DNA of 64,000 nt from Arcicella rosea (lineage in GTDB: Bacteria; Bacteroidota; Bacteroidia; Cytophagales; Spirosomataceae), in the NCBI RefSeq assembly GCF_014204325.1, contig NZ_JACHKT010000022.1:34708-98707 (forward strand). The letters run 5' to 3'. The position numbers were made by a program, and so were the translations under genes. Below the pieces are notes generated by a model, which did not search any database, was not told the origin of the DNA, and was given only the letters and a program-made list of their open reading frames with translations. This document shows positions 17,631 to 28,140 of this stretch, one piece after another. The first letter of the stretch is position 1; each line of letters begins with the position of its first letter.

Positions 17631-20600
17631 TTAGAAAGTTGCTACTAAACCAAAAGTCACCGTTTTAGCTGGCGGAGTCATTGAGTTATCCGTTGCTACT
17701 CTGAATGGATCACTACCTCTCATTTGTACCTCTGGGTCTTGTCCGCTATAGTTTGTCCAAGTCATTAAGTTTTCTACCGTTCCATAAGCTCTCAATGCTG
17801 AAATGTTTAAAGTTTTTAAAACCTTTTTGGTGAATGTATAGCTCAATGTAGCTGTTCTGAAACGCACGAAAGAAGCATCTTCAACATATCTGCTAGAGCC
17901 TAACCAGTTATAGCCAGTAAGGTACAAAGCACGAGGAACCATTGTTTCATCACCTTCTTTTCTCCAACGAGACAATACTTCAGTACTTTGGTTTCCAAAA
18001 CCAAACATACTTGTAGTTCCCATTCTAGTAGCATTTACTACATCGTAATCGCTACGGAAGTTGAAGAATGTTGTCAATTTGAACGATTTGTAAGAAGCAC
18101 TTGCACCAAAACCACCTGTGAAGGCAGGGTTACTATTTCCTAAATACACTAAGTCCATGTAATTGATGTTACCATCTTTGTTGATGTCTTCATACATTGC
18201 ATCACCCGGTTGGAAAATGTAATCTGTTTGTGGATAATTAAAACGCATGTAAACAGATTGTGCATCAGGTGTAATGATTGGCTCGCCATTTTTGCCTCTT
18301 GCTACAGTAGCTGCTTTGTCTTTATATACGCCTTTATAGCGATAGCCATAGAATGAACCAAATGGATTGTTCACTTGCATATAAGTCATGTAAGTACCGT
18401 TTTGTGTAGCAATACCACCTTGGCGAGGATATAAATCTGAGATTTCACGGATGACGTTTGTATTATGAGCAATGTTCATATTGAAATCAACCATAATATC
18501 TTTTGTTTTGTAAGCGTTCAAATTTAAGTTGAATTCCCAACCTGAGTTTTCCATGGTACCAACGTTCATTTGAACGGTGTTGAAACCTGTAAATGCTGGA
18601 ATTTGTAGGTTTTCAAAGAATAAATCTTTTGTACTGTTTTTATAGAATTCAGCATCAATCGTTAATTTTCTATTACGAGTAATTAAGTTAATACCAACGT
18701 TTCTACCAATAATACGCTCCCAGCGGAGGTTATTCAACTGCATTGTTTGTGGCACTACAGCTGATGAGCCAAGGTATGACCAGCCCAATGTATTGAATCT
18801 TCCATAGTATAAATAATCTTTACGTGGGGCATTTCCACTTTGTCCGTAACTCATTCTTAAACCTAAATGCTCGATAAGGTTATCAAATCTTTTCATGAAT
18901 GGTTCATCAGAAATAATCCATTTTGTAGAAATAGAAGGGAATAAACCATAACGATAGGCTGGCCCAAAACGAGAGTTTCCATCACCTCTGATACCTACAT
19001 CAAAAATGTATCGGTCTAAAAATCCGTAGTGAACATTCATCAAAATACCAATATTACGGGTCTGTGAAACGCCTGAAGATAGTCTTGAAGTCGTCAAACG
19101 TGCAGGGTTAGTAACATCTGTTAAATCAGAAGATGCCGTGTTGGTTACATAAGCTTCTTGCCAAACAGATTTTACATCAGAAGTATTCAAAGCCCACAAA
19201 CTGGTTAATTCGTGTTTTGTATTTTTGATTTTTGGCGTATAAATCAAACTTGTTTTTGTAGTAACAGCAAAACCATCAGCATCGCCATCGGTGGCAACGT
19301 TTACTGCTGGGCTAGTGAACGTTTGTCCAGTAGCTACTTGTGGTAAGAATGAATTGGTTTTATTGTTGTTGATATCAAACTGAATATCAAAAGTGGCAAC
19401 CCATTCCTGAGGAACTAAATCGTATTGTACCTGAAAGTGTGGAATAATTCTTTCAGAAATGATATTGTTTTTAGCAGATTTAACCATCGCAACAGGGTTG
19501 TAAGTACCAGAAAACGTACCCTGAATATTAGTAAGTGGCGAGAAGTAATTGCCAGTTAATTGCCCCAAATCATTGTACTCAAAAATACTCATGTTAGGCA
19601 TTTTGCTATAAGCTACTGAACGAATTAAATCTTTATTGCCCGTCAAATCTGAAACATAGTTTCTTGCATTATCCGAGTGAGTAAACGATAAGTCGGTCTT
19701 GAAACGAATTCTGTTAGAAACGTTATAGTCAAGGTTGATACGAGTATTGATACGGTTAAGTCCAGTTCCAATTGTTGTACCTTTTTGGTTAAAGTATCCA
19801 GTTGAAGCATAGTATTTCGCTTTTTCACCACCACCCGTAATTGAAACAGCATGATCTTGCGAATAACCTAATTGCGTAATAGCATCTACCCAGTTTACAT
19901 TTTGTCCGTAGTTGTTGTACCAATATGGGTCATTTGGGTCGTATTGAAATTCTTTTACAGTTTGTGTATTCAAAGGAGTACCGTTTCTATTCATAAATGC
20001 TTCTGGAATCAACATAGAGTATTGGTCACCCGAAAGCATCGGAATAGCATTTGGTTGTTTTGAAACCGAACCTTTAAATGTATAAGTTACTTTTGGCGTA
20101 CCCACTGTACCTCTTTTGGTATTGATAACTACAACACCATTGGCAGCTCTTGAACCCCACATCGCTGTAGCGGCAGCATCTTTCAAAACAGCAATATTTT
20201 TAATATCAGAAGGAGCTAAGTTCAATAAAGAAGCATAACCCATTTCGTCAGCAGTACCGAAGTTGAAGTCAGATGGAATCGACGTTTCATAAGGCATACC
20301 ATCTACTACAATCATTGGTTCAACAGAAGAGTTGATAGATGAAGTACCTCTAATTCTGATTTGCATCCCAGTACCAGGGTCACCAGAAGCGGCAGTAATA
20401 TCTACCCCAGCCAAACGACCTTGTAACATTTGGTCGATGGATGTTCCTTGCATATCTTCAACCATTTTCGCATCAATTTTTGCGACTGCAATGGTTGTAT
20501 TTCTTTCTGATACAGACATCAAACCATTATCGGTTGGTCTTGCAGAAACAACTACTTCGTCAAGGTCAGAAGTGGTAGCTTCCATCCAGATTTTCAAAGA

Positions 20601-20897
20601 GCTTCTTCCTTTGATGTCAATTTTTTGTGTTGTATAACCGATACTCGAAAACGAGAGTCTATTATTAGCATTTGAAACTCTGATAACGAAGTTTCCTTCT
20701 ACGTCAGAACTCACACCTTTGATGATACGATTATCACGGTCAAGCTCAGCAACCGTAACACCTATTACGGCAGAGCTATCTTTGAGGTCAACTATTTTGC
20801 CTCGAACGGTATGTAAAGTAGATGTTTGTGCTATTGAAATGTGTTGACATAATAGCAATACACCCGTTATGATTAGTAATTTGGTAAAAATTTTCAT
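17631..20897 (-). CDS. SusC/RagA-family TonB-dependent transporter
   Basis: A 1088-residue protein with a signal peptide (MKIFTKLLIITGVLLLCQ...). Domains: a carboxypeptidase-regulatory-like domain (VRGKIVDLKDSSAVIGVTV), a linker LDEVVVSARP, a plug (SIDQMLQGRLAGVDITA, QIRIRGTSSINSSVEPMIVVDG, IAVLKDAAATAMWGSRAANG), and a beta-barrel ending in VTFGLVATF with a C-terminal Phe as expected for barrel assembly. It is about 70 bp downstream of the first FAS1 gene and 46 bp upstream of its SusD partner. Substrate unknown. Confidence 0.94.
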   Translation of the reverse strand: MKIFTKLLIITGVLLLCQHISIAQTSTLHTVRGKIVDLKDSSAVIGVTVAELDRDNRIIKGVSSDVEGNFVIRVSNANNRLSFSSIGYTTQKIDIKGRSSLKIWMEATTSDLDEVVVSARPTDNGLMSVSERNTTIAVAKIDAKMVEDMQGTSIDQMLQGRLAGVDITAASGDPGTGMQIRIRGTSSINSSVEPMIVVDGMPYETSIPSDFNFGTADEMGYASLLNLAPSDIKNIAVLKDAAATAMWGSRAANGVVVINTKRGTVGTPKVTYTFKGSVSKQPNAIPMLSGDQYSMLIPEAFMNRNGTPLNTQTVKEFQYDPNDPYWYNNYGQNVNWVDAITQLGYSQDHAVSITGGGEKAKYYASTGYFNQKGTTIGTGLNRINTRINLDYNVSNRIRFKTDLSFTHSDNARNYVSDLTGNKDLIRSVAYSKMPNMSIFEYNDLGQLTGNYFSPLTNIQGTFSGTYNPVAMVKSAKNNIISERIIPHFQVQYDLVPQEWVATFDIQFDINNNKTNSFLPQVATGQTFTSPAVNVATDGDADGFAVTTKTSLIYTPKIKNTKHELTSLWALNTSDVKSVWQEAYVTNTASSDLTDVTNPARLTTSRLSSGVSQTRNIGILMNVHYGFLDRYIFDVGIRGDGNSRFGPAYRYGLFPSISTKWIISDEPFMKRFDNLIEHLGLRMSYGQSGNAPRKDYLYYGRFNTLGWSYLGSSAVVPQTMQLNNLRWERIIGRNVGINLITRNRKLTIDAEFYKNSTKDLFFENLQIPAFTGFNTVQMNVGTMENSGWEFNLNLNAYKTKDIMVDFNMNIAHNTNVIREISDLYPRQGGIATQNGTYMTYMQVNNPFGSFYGYRYKGVYKDKAATVARGKNGEPIITPDAQSVYMRFNYPQTDYIFQPGDAMYEDINKDGNINYMDLVYLGNSNPAFTGGFGASASYKSFKLTTFFNFRSDYDVVNATRMGTTSMFGFGNQSTEVLSRWRKEGDETMVPRALYLTGYNWLGSSRYVEDASFVRFRTATLSYTFTKKVLKTLNISALRAYGTVENLMTWTNYSGQDPEVQMRGSDPFRVATDNSMTPPAKTVTFGLVATF

Positions 20898-20965
20898 TGG
20901 CTTATTTGCAAATTTTTATACGAGTTGTGTGACCTAAAATCCACTTGGTTTTCCAAGATTGAGAT

Positions 20966-23230
20966 TTAATTAGCCTTTAGATATCCATCAATCAAATGAA
21001 TCATTGCTCTGTTAGAGAGATTGTTACTTTTATCGACCCTAACATTTGATTTTTTGGAAGTAGCATCAGCCAATTGCATTGAACCCACAGCATTTATTAC
21101 AGATACTTTTACAGGATCACCTACAGCATCTTTCAATAAAGTTTCCATCGCTCCAGATTCCTTTCCATCTGTTGCTACAACTTTTTTGTTCAGAATATGA
21201 TAATTAATGAAGTCTTCAACAATCTTTTTATCCAGTAAACTCGTCGGGTTAAAGTTGGGTGTTTTTACAGCTCCTGTACCTGTTCCTGGTAAAAGCCCAG
21301 CATTTACCGCAGCTTGAATTGCCGCATTGTCTGGTACGAAGAAAGTATAAAAACTACCTTCATTTACACCAGCAATAGCAAATGTTGCTGCCGTGAAAAC
21401 CGTAGAGTTTTTAAGGTATTGATAGAAATTATAATAAGGCAAATCAGCGGTTGCACCTAATACAGAAAGGTCTTTCCCAATTGGGTCTGCAAGAGAGGTA
21501 TTACTTGGTGCAAAATTTAACAAACCATTTGTATAATAAACTTTTCCATTTGTAGCCGTTTTAGCACTTGTTACAGTAATTGGGGCGTTTTTAATGCCTG
21601 TTGAATATATTTTATTGTTTTCAAATTTGATATATTCACCGTTGATGGCATCAATTACTCCTTTTCCTGATAAATCATTCAACTGATTTTGTGGTGTATA
21701 AATAATACTTGTAGCCACAATTCTTTGAAGACTTGCCAAAACTGAAGTACCAGGAGTACGAGTTGTAGAGCCGGGTGGAGTATAACCCCATTCGCTATTG
21801 GCAATGTTAGACACAAATTTTGAAGGGTCATAATCATAACCAGCAGCTTTAAATGCCTCATCACTAATCATGAATAGAGTATAATTTACTCTTGGATTAA
21901 GAATGGTATTTTTCCAATCTAAATCCAAGATTCTTGTCATTATACTGAATTTAGGGTCTAAATAAGTCTTTGAATAAACCGATGAAAACAGGTTAGATGC
22001 CTGTACTCGGTTTGTTCCATAAAACATGGCATTACTTAATACTTTTTTCTCAACTACATCTGCATTTGCATCAAATCGAGCTTCTTCACCCAAAGCATTA
22101 AAACTATTCCTGAATTTTGATGGCCAAACGGTAGTAGGGAATAAGTGTGCATTGATAAGGTCGATGATGATACCTGGAGGCATGGCATCTAAAGAAGTAT
22201 AGTTTTCCAACAATACATTATTGATATATTGTGTCAAAACATCATTCGTAGGAACGAAGGCAGTCCACATATCTAATTGAGAATCATTTTCTGCATTTTT
22301 CAAGAAGTTTTCACAGTTTGGTGCAAAAGTTAAAAACTTACCGCTACTTGCTTGTTTGTTGAATGTTTTAACATATACTTTATCGCCTTTGCCAGTTAAG
22401 TTTGAGTACTTTATGGTCATTGGGTCATTCAAGGCATAAGTAGATGCGTATTTCTCTATCAAGTTTCTGAAAACGCTATATTGTGGTTTGGTACGTAAAA
22501 ACTCATCAATTGATGGCTGTGGATTGAGTACATGATCAATCTCATGAATCATTCCATTTTCAGCAAAAATATCAGGGTTTACTACTTTTGCTTCCATCAC
22601 ATTGAAACCCGTGTAAGGTGTGTTTGGATAGAAGTAATTGTAATCGGTAGCACTTAAACCAATTGCAGAGAAGTATTCGCTAGTGAAGTATGAAATGTGC
22701 TTGTTGTTGTTATCTCCAACGATATAATTGTTGTTTGGACGATTGAGCGAAACGGCTTTCAGTTTAGTTCCTTCAAAGGTTGTTTCATCATAAAAGCCTG
22801 TATAATAAGCAGTTTTCCTTCTGAAAGCCCTAGCTTCTTGCCAACCTAAAGGGGACTGATAGTCTGGTAAACGAGTTTGGTCAAAAGCATTGAATACTAG
22901 CATACTCTGTACAATTTCTCTAGCTTTCACCGAATCAATTGAAGCAAGTGTAAGCCCAGTACTTGTAAAGTAAGTTTTGAAAGCATCATCATTGGGAGCA
23001 AAGAAAGTCCAATAACCAGCGCTGCTCAAAGTACGTTGGTAACCACTTTTATCAATCACACTCAAAAGCGAAGTGAAATTTCCTTTACTTTGAAGGGTTT
23101 GATAAATTGGTGGCTCTAAAGTTGCTGGGCGTTTATAAATATCCAGCTCTTCTTTAGTACAGCTACTAAGTAAAGTGAATACGCCACCCAGTATGACAAA
23201 AAAATAACGGAAAGAGTATTGAAACATCAT
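20966..23230 (-). CDS. large lipoprotein with about four fasciclin (FAS1) domains
   Basis: A 754-residue protein with a lipoprotein signal (LLSSCTKEE). FAS1-like units are visible as FTSLLSVIDKSGYQRTL / WTFFAPNDDAF / GMIHEIDHVLNP; then YSVFRNLIEKY / WTAFVPTNDVL; then YTLFMISDEAFK / GKVYYTNGLLNF; and finally FYTFFVPDNAAIQ / RAMIHLIDGYLKAN at the C-terminus. It is the first gene of the minus-strand operon, with a 1.1-kb gene-free region upstream. A surface scaffold or ligand-capturing role is inferred from the domains and from the alternation with SusCD pairs. Confidence 0.85.
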   Translation of the reverse strand: MMFQYSFRYFFVILGGVFTLLSSCTKEELDIYKRPATLEPPIYQTLQSKGNFTSLLSVIDKSGYQRTLSSAGYWTFFAPNDDAFKTYFTSTGLTLASIDSVKAREIVQSMLVFNAFDQTRLPDYQSPLGWQEARAFRRKTAYYTGFYDETTFEGTKLKAVSLNRPNNNYIVGDNNNKHISYFTSEYFSAIGLSATDYNYFYPNTPYTGFNVMEAKVVNPDIFAENGMIHEIDHVLNPQPSIDEFLRTKPQYSVFRNLIEKYASTYALNDPMTIKYSNLTGKGDKVYVKTFNKQASSGKFLTFAPNCENFLKNAENDSQLDMWTAFVPTNDVLTQYINNVLLENYTSLDAMPPGIIIDLINAHLFPTTVWPSKFRNSFNALGEEARFDANADVVEKKVLSNAMFYGTNRVQASNLFSSVYSKTYLDPKFSIMTRILDLDWKNTILNPRVNYTLFMISDEAFKAAGYDYDPSKFVSNIANSEWGYTPPGSTTRTPGTSVLASLQRIVATSIIYTPQNQLNDLSGKGVIDAINGEYIKFENNKIYSTGIKNAPITVTSAKTATNGKVYYTNGLLNFAPSNTSLADPIGKDLSVLGATADLPYYNFYQYLKNSTVFTAATFAIAGVNEGSFYTFFVPDNAAIQAAVNAGLLPGTGTGAVKTPNFNPTSLLDKKIVEDFINYHILNKKVVATDGKESGAMETLLKDAVGDPVKVSVINAVGSMQLADATSKKSNVRVDKSNNLSNRAMIHLIDGYLKAN

Positions 23231-24361
23231 TCTTTATGGTTTATGTATATTATTAGGAATTTTGATTTATGCTCATTAAAATACGGTGCAATGCAACACA
23301 AAAATGAAGGTTGCTAAGCTCCGTTGGAAAAGGAAATACCGCTATTGGAAAACTAACAAAAGCCTTTAAATGAATAACTTTTGTAGGAAAGTGTGGATTT
23401 AACACATTTTGAAATTTTACTGAAGAAGTACAGTTTTTTCATAGAAAAAATGGATTGTTTTTATGTGGTTAAATGAAATAATTGCTTGATAATGCTCAGT
23501 GAATTACTGAAAAGGCATGGAAATATGATTCCACAATGAGGTTAAGTGATGACGTGTTTCCTTCCATCGTATTCAAAATTTAGTATATATTAAGAGAGTG
23601 ATTAAAATGTTTCATAAAATCCTATATTGTATTTTATGAATTATTTATTGTAAAATAACCTATTGGGCTTTCCCGAACCATCATGTACCATCCTGTAAAT
23701 CATGTTAAATATTAGAATAGTGCAATCTTTGGCATTTGGCAAGTTGACTTCTAAAAAAAATATATTTTCTAAGAAAATTCATAATATTTCTTTGGCTAAA
23801 AAGCAAGAAAAGACGGATTGACCATAGCTATCAATCTGGAATATTTTCATGGTTAAAAAAATACGAAAGAGCCGTTTGGGAGAATAAAACTGAAGTGTCA
23901 GGAATTTGAAGGTCGTTATTAGTTGATTTTAAGTGAGTAATGAGTATTTTTCATTATGAGTATTGCTGGGTTTAGACATTATATTAAAATGGATAAAGCC
24001 TACATGAAGCTTTATAATTAGCATAAATCAAGATAAATAGTGTTCATTATTTATCTTGATAAGTATTATAGATTAGGTGAAACAATGATTACTTATTTGT
24101 TTTGTATTATATTTTTGAAGTATTTAACTTGAAATCTGTTGTATTTTTCTAATACAAACTTCATTGATAAAAATTAAGTTTTTTTTATTTCTATCCTCTT
24201 TTGAGTGCTTTTTTGGGAGAAAATTGGCAAAAAAACGATAAATCTAGCTTTTATATCAAGCTTACCTGCTCTTTTTTTAAATTCAGCCCAAATGTCGCCA
24301 AGTTCAGCACATTTTTTAATTTACCCTTCTAAGCAATACTAGCTTTGATGAAAAAAAGACA
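23231..24361. other. 1.1-kb gene-free divergent region
   Basis: No credible coding frame is seen on either strand. It separates the start of the FAS1/SusCD operon (minus) from the start of the LytS-like kinase gene (plus), so it should hold both promoters, but no clear -33/-7 pair was identified. The only distinct structure is the inverted repeat at 24027-24060. A small RNA cannot be excluded by eye. Confidence 0.7.
24027..24060. repeat. perfect 13-bp inverted repeat, possible operator
   Basis: ATCAAGATAAATA (24027-24039) and TATTTATCTTGAT (24048-24060) are separated by 8 nt. The site is in the divergent region, about 300 bp before the LytS-like gene. There is no coding gene directly upstream to terminate, so a regulator-binding palindrome is more likely than a terminator; this is inference. 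Confidence 0.6.
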
Positions 24362-25903
24362 ATGAATTCACACGAAAAATTTAGAACCTACGAAATAATT
24401 TTCATTCTTTTTGCTGTCATATTTTATGTCGTAAGAAGACTCTTTGGTATTGCCTACGATTTCGATATGGATATTGGCTATGCTGAGAGAATTAATATTC
24501 CTCATCGGATAATTTGGGCTGATTTAGCCAATTACGACCAAATTATCAATAACATTTTTCCAACCATCACCGCCGCAGTACTTTTTACTGCGGCTTGGTT
24601 TGTTTTTCATTACTTTTTCTTTCCTGCCATCAAACAGAAAAACTATGAAATCTCTACTGTTTTATGGTTTGTTTTTGTAGTTATTTTGGTACTTGCCAGT
24701 TGTTTTATTTACAAAGAATATAAACTTTATTGGCGTTTTCGATACGATTTTAATAGTGACCCTGTAGGGTTTAAAGTATTCTCACTTTTTAGAAAACTTC
24801 ACGTGCTGACGGATGCTTTTGCGTGCATTATCATCATCGCACTTTATGAAGTGGTGGCTCAATTATATTATTATACCGTCGATTTGTTTGAGAAAGAACG
24901 CCTACCTAAATACCAGTTTTTGAATAATTTAATACTGTTTTTGGCTTTAGCATCAATTTCTTTATTTACGCTTTTTGGTGAAGTTGCCAACTTGATTGTG
25001 GGTTTGACGGGCTTAGTAATTGGACTAACACAACTACTCCTAATTGTCGGTTTACATTATCTTTCTTTCAAAATTGTTATTCCTTATTTTGCCAACATCA
25101 ATTATTCAAAAAAGAATGAGATTGTCATTCCTTTGCTTTGGCTTTTTGTTTATGGTTTATTTAATATTATTCTTTATTTGCTTTGGTACAGAATTGCACT
25201 TACTGTCTATTACTTTGGCTTAATCATTGTTCCGCATTTACTGGGTTTCTTTTCTGCATTGATTCGCTGGTTATTTTTTCAGGAGAAAAAACAATTACAA
25301 ACTCAAGTATTTCAAAAATCAGCTGAACTTATTACTTTACGTTCGCAGATTAATCCACATTTTTTGTTTAATGCAATGAACACTTTGTATGCTGTAGCTT
25401 TGAAAGAAAATGCTGAAAAGACTTCTAACGGAATACAAAAACTGGGCGATATGATGCGATTTATGCTACACGAAAACCATCAAGAGCGTATTCCTTTAAG
25501 TAAAGAGATAGAGTATTTAGAAAATTTTATCGAAATCCAAAGAATGCGTTTAGACGAATCGCACGAAATTGAAATTCGTGTTAATATTCAAACCCTTAAT
25601 CATGAGATTTACATTGCACCTATGTTATTGAATCCATTTGTTGAAAATGCTTTTAAACACGGCATCAGTTTCAGAAAACCTTCTTGGATTTACATTACGC
25701 TTACTTTTGATGCCCAAAAACTGTATTTTAAAGTACACAATTCGCTACATCCCAAAAATGAAAACGATACCGAAAAGCAATCGGGAATAGGTTTAGAAAA
25801 TGTACAAAAACGCTTGGAATTGATTTATCCACAAAGACATACTTTAGAAATTCAACAATCTGAACAAGATTATTTTGTGTCGTTGACTTTGGGTATTTTC
25901 TAG
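24362..25903 (+). CDS. LytS/YehU-type membrane sensor histidine kinase
   Basis: A 513-residue protein. The first ~300 residues are hydrophobic with about eight membrane segments and no recognised sensor fold. The His_kinase module has LRSQINPHFLFNAMNTLY with H333 as the probable phosphorylation site, followed by LGDMMRFMLHE and IPLSKEIEYLENFIEIQRMR, and a HATPase with MLLNPFVENAFKHG and SGIGLENVQKRLELIY. A LytTR response-regulator gene follows 207 bp downstream, so the two form a two-component system. It is divergent from the SusCD operon, so control of that operon is possible but unproven. Confidence 0.92.
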   Translation: MNSHEKFRTYEIIFILFAVIFYVVRRLFGIAYDFDMDIGYAERINIPHRIIWADLANYDQIINNIFPTITAAVLFTAAWFVFHYFFFPAIKQKNYEISTVLWFVFVVILVLASCFIYKEYKLYWRFRYDFNSDPVGFKVFSLFRKLHVLTDAFACIIIIALYEVVAQLYYYTVDLFEKERLPKYQFLNNLILFLALASISLFTLFGEVANLIVGLTGLVIGLTQLLLIVGLHYLSFKIVIPYFANINYSKKNEIVIPLLWLFVYGLFNIILYLLWYRIALTVYYFGLIIVPHLLGFFSALIRWLFFQEKKQLQTQVFQKSAELITLRSQINPHFLFNAMNTLYAVALKENAEKTSNGIQKLGDMMRFMLHENHQERIPLSKEIEYLENFIEIQRMRLDESHEIEIRVNIQTLNHEIYIAPMLLNPFVENAFKHGISFRKPSWIYITLTFDAQKLYFKVHNSLHPKNENDTEKQSGIGLENVQKRLELIYPQRHTLEIQQSEQDYFVSLTLGIF

Positions 25904-26078
25904 ATATTTTTTGAGTGGTTGGTGATTGGATTTTAGTTTGAGAATCAAGCCAGTGGGCTAAATCAACTTAATTTTAAATAGATTTGTGCTATATTCAATA
26001 AGTGTAAAACAAATTTTATCTCTAAAAAAAATAAACATTTTGCCTAATGCCTACAGCCTATTGCATCATTACTAATTT

Positions 26079-26101
26079 CCAATCACTAATCACCAATCAC
26101 T
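26079..26101 (+). repeat. short CAATCACTAATCACC-type repeat before the LytTR gene
   Basis: Low-complexity AATCACTAATCACCAATCAC lies just before the LytTR gene. A near-inverted copy lies just after the gene at 26803-26834 (GGTGATTGGTAAATAGTGATTAG...). Similar words occur at 37491-37706. Confidence 0.55.
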
Positions 26102-26110
26102 CAGAAAAAA

Positions 26111-26797
26111 ATGATTGCCATAGCCATCGACGACGAGCCAAAAGCTTTAGAAGTAATACAATTTCATGCCGCTAAAATTCCTTTTTTAGCATTGAAAGCC
26201 ACTTTTACCGATGCTTTTGAGGCAATTCCTTATCTGCAAAATAATAAAGTAGATTTGATTTTCTTGGACATCAAAATGCCTGACATTTCAGGCATCGACT
26301 TTGTACATTGCTTACAAAAAGTACCCATGATAATTTTTACAACAGCGTATTCCGAGTACGCCGTACAGGGCTTTGAATTAGATGCTGTTGATTATTTATT
26401 AAAGCCTTTTTCTTTGGTAAGATTTACCAAAGCTTGCAACAAAGCTTTGTCAATTAAAGAAAGTAAAGACGTTGAAGAAAGGAATTTTGTCTTCATCAAA
26501 ACAGGCTATGAAGAAGAAAAAGTATTGTTTGACGATTTACTTTATATCGAAGCCGAAGGAAATTATCTTACTTTTTTCTTGAAAAATAAAAAGCTTTTGA
26601 GTCGCCAAACCATGACGGAGGTTCTACAAATATTGCCTGAAAAGTACTTTGTCAGGATTCATCGTTCTTACATTATCGCTTACCAAAAAGTAAGTAAAAT
26701 TGCTCGACAATCTATCTTTATTCAAGAAACAGAAATTCCTGTTGGAGCGTCCTACGAAGAAAGTCTGTCTTTGATTAAAGATAGATTGAAGGCATAG
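26111..26797 (+). CDS. LytTR-family response regulator
   Basis: A 228-residue protein. The receiver domain (1-115) has acidic residues DDE at 7-9, phospho-acceptor D53 in IFLDIKMP, the conserved TTAYSEYAVQGFELDAVDYLLKPF signature and its Lys. The LytTR DNA-binding domain (about 125-226) has DLLYIEAEGNYLTFF and YFVRIHRSYIIAYQKV. It is the cognate partner of the LytS-like kinase upstream. Members of this family usually bind paired direct repeats in promoters; the targets here are unknown. Confidence 0.93.
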   Translation: MIAIAIDDEPKALEVIQFHAAKIPFLALKATFTDAFEAIPYLQNNKVDLIFLDIKMPDISGIDFVHCLQKVPMIIFTTAYSEYAVQGFELDAVDYLLKPFSLVRFTKACNKALSIKESKDVEERNFVFIKTGYEEEKVLFDDLLYIEAEGNYLTFFLKNKKLLSRQTMTEVLQILPEKYFVRIHRSYIIAYQKVSKIARQSIFIQETEIPVGASYEESLSLIKDRLKA

Positions 26798-26802
26798 TAT
26801 AT

Positions 26803-26834
26803 GGTGATTGGTAAATAGTGATTAGTAATTGGTG
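26803..26834 (+). repeat. inverted counterpart of the repeat at 26079-26101
   Basis: GGTGATTGGTAAATAGTGATTAG and the following TAATTGG read as an imperfect reverse complement of the words before the LytTR gene, so the gene is flanked by an inverted pair. Confidence 0.5.
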
Positions 26835-26931
26835 TTTTAAGTGTCTGTTTATCATATATTTAAGAATAAAAATGATTGAATTGTATTCAGTACTTATGTA
26901 TTTTGACTTTCCAAGTCGAGTAAAAGAAAAC

Positions 26932-28125
26932 TCAAATTTTTAGTTTAACATTTAGCTTTCCGAGTAAAGCCGTTATGCCAATAACAATAAAAGCGTAAAC
27001 TAAAGATTTGATTAAACCGACGAAGCCATCAGTAAGAAAATCAGGTAGCGTAATTCCTGATAAATCAGCAATACCATAATACCAATACGGAATTAAATAG
27101 CAAGTGAGCGTACTTGTACCAGCCGTTTTGATACTACTAAACCAGTCGGATTTTCCTTTAACATCAACCAAAAAGTAAATGATTGCAAAAAAGATAAAAG
27201 CGATACCACTACACAGAAAAATCCAAGTAGGCGTAGCTTGAATTTTAGAAATGATAAAGAAATTTCTGGCAATAAAACCCAAGATGATGAGTACAATACC
27301 AAACAATAAGTATCTGCCAATCAATTGATATTGATTTTCAAGCTTTGAAAATTGTTCCAGTAAAATACTTGCCAAAATGCCAGCAAAGGCAAAAGCAAAA
27401 AAAGCTCCATTGGCTAAAATCCATTCAGAAGGACCTCCAGCCCATATTTTTTGTAACAAACCAGCATGACCAGCAATTGGTAAAAGATTGAAGAACAAAA
27501 AGAAGAAAACTAATAAAGCCTTTTTTTGATAAGTAAACAAGTAAATAATGGCTGCTGTAAGGTAAGTCCAACCGATGAGTCCTAAAATTCCCCACCAAAG
27601 TGGAGTCATTCCTATTAAATGTTCGTCCGTTCCCGCTTTAAAAATATAGGCTAATGTTAACAAGATAAGTACGCCAATAATTTGTAAACCTAAAAAGATT
27701 TTACTTTTAAAAGCATCTGCTTTGGGATATACATTCCAGATAAGAAAGAAACCCATTACCATTAATATCTGGAAAGTTTCGCTACTCATTCCAGTTGCTT
27801 GAGTATTAATTTCTGTAGCATTTGCCGTGAAAACGCCCATGATTAACAAAGCAACAGAACGAGTAATAATATGCTTGACTAACTGTAAAGGCGTATCTCC
27901 TTTGGCGATACGATTTTTGATGGCAAAAGGAATAGCCATGCCCAAAATAAATAAAAAGCAAGGGAAAACGACATCCGACAAGCCCAAGAAATCTTGATTG
28001 GATTCGGCGTGTTCCAGCCATAGAGGAACGTTTTTCAACGTCCAGAAGTCGTTTACAAAAATCATTAAAAGCATTGTTAATGCCCTGAATACATCTATTG
28101 AAAAAATACGTTTAGCCTTTTCCAT
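26932..28125 (-). CDS. DUF5009/NagX-like multi-pass membrane protein (acyltransferase-like)
   Basis: A 397-residue protein with about ten to eleven membrane helices. The N-terminal RIFSIDVFRALTMLLMIFVND and LGLSDVVFPCFLFILGMAIPFA are hallmarks of the DUF5009 / heparan-alpha-glucosaminide N-acetyltransferase-like family, in which the proteins are thought to move acetyl groups across a membrane onto amino sugars. The gene starts 15 bp after the GH20-like gene, so the two are almost surely one operon. This supports amino-sugar metabolism. The acetyl-transfer role is inferred from family membership. Confidence 0.8.
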   Translation of the reverse strand: MEKAKRIFSIDVFRALTMLLMIFVNDFWTLKNVPLWLEHAESNQDFLGLSDVVFPCFLFILGMAIPFAIKNRIAKGDTPLQLVKHIITRSVALLIMGVFTANATEINTQATGMSSETFQILMVMGFFLIWNVYPKADAFKSKIFLGLQIIGVLILLTLAYIFKAGTDEHLIGMTPLWWGILGLIGWTYLTAAIIYLFTYQKKALLVFFFLFFNLLPIAGHAGLLQKIWAGGPSEWILANGAFFAFAFAGILASILLEQFSKLENQYQLIGRYLLFGIVLIILGFIARNFFIISKIQATPTWIFLCSGIAFIFFAIIYFLVDVKGKSDWFSSIKTAGTSTLTCYLIPYWYYGIADLSGITLPDFLTDGFVGLIKSLVYAFIVIGITALLGKLNVKLKI

Positions 28126-28140
28126 TTGCTTTGAATGATT

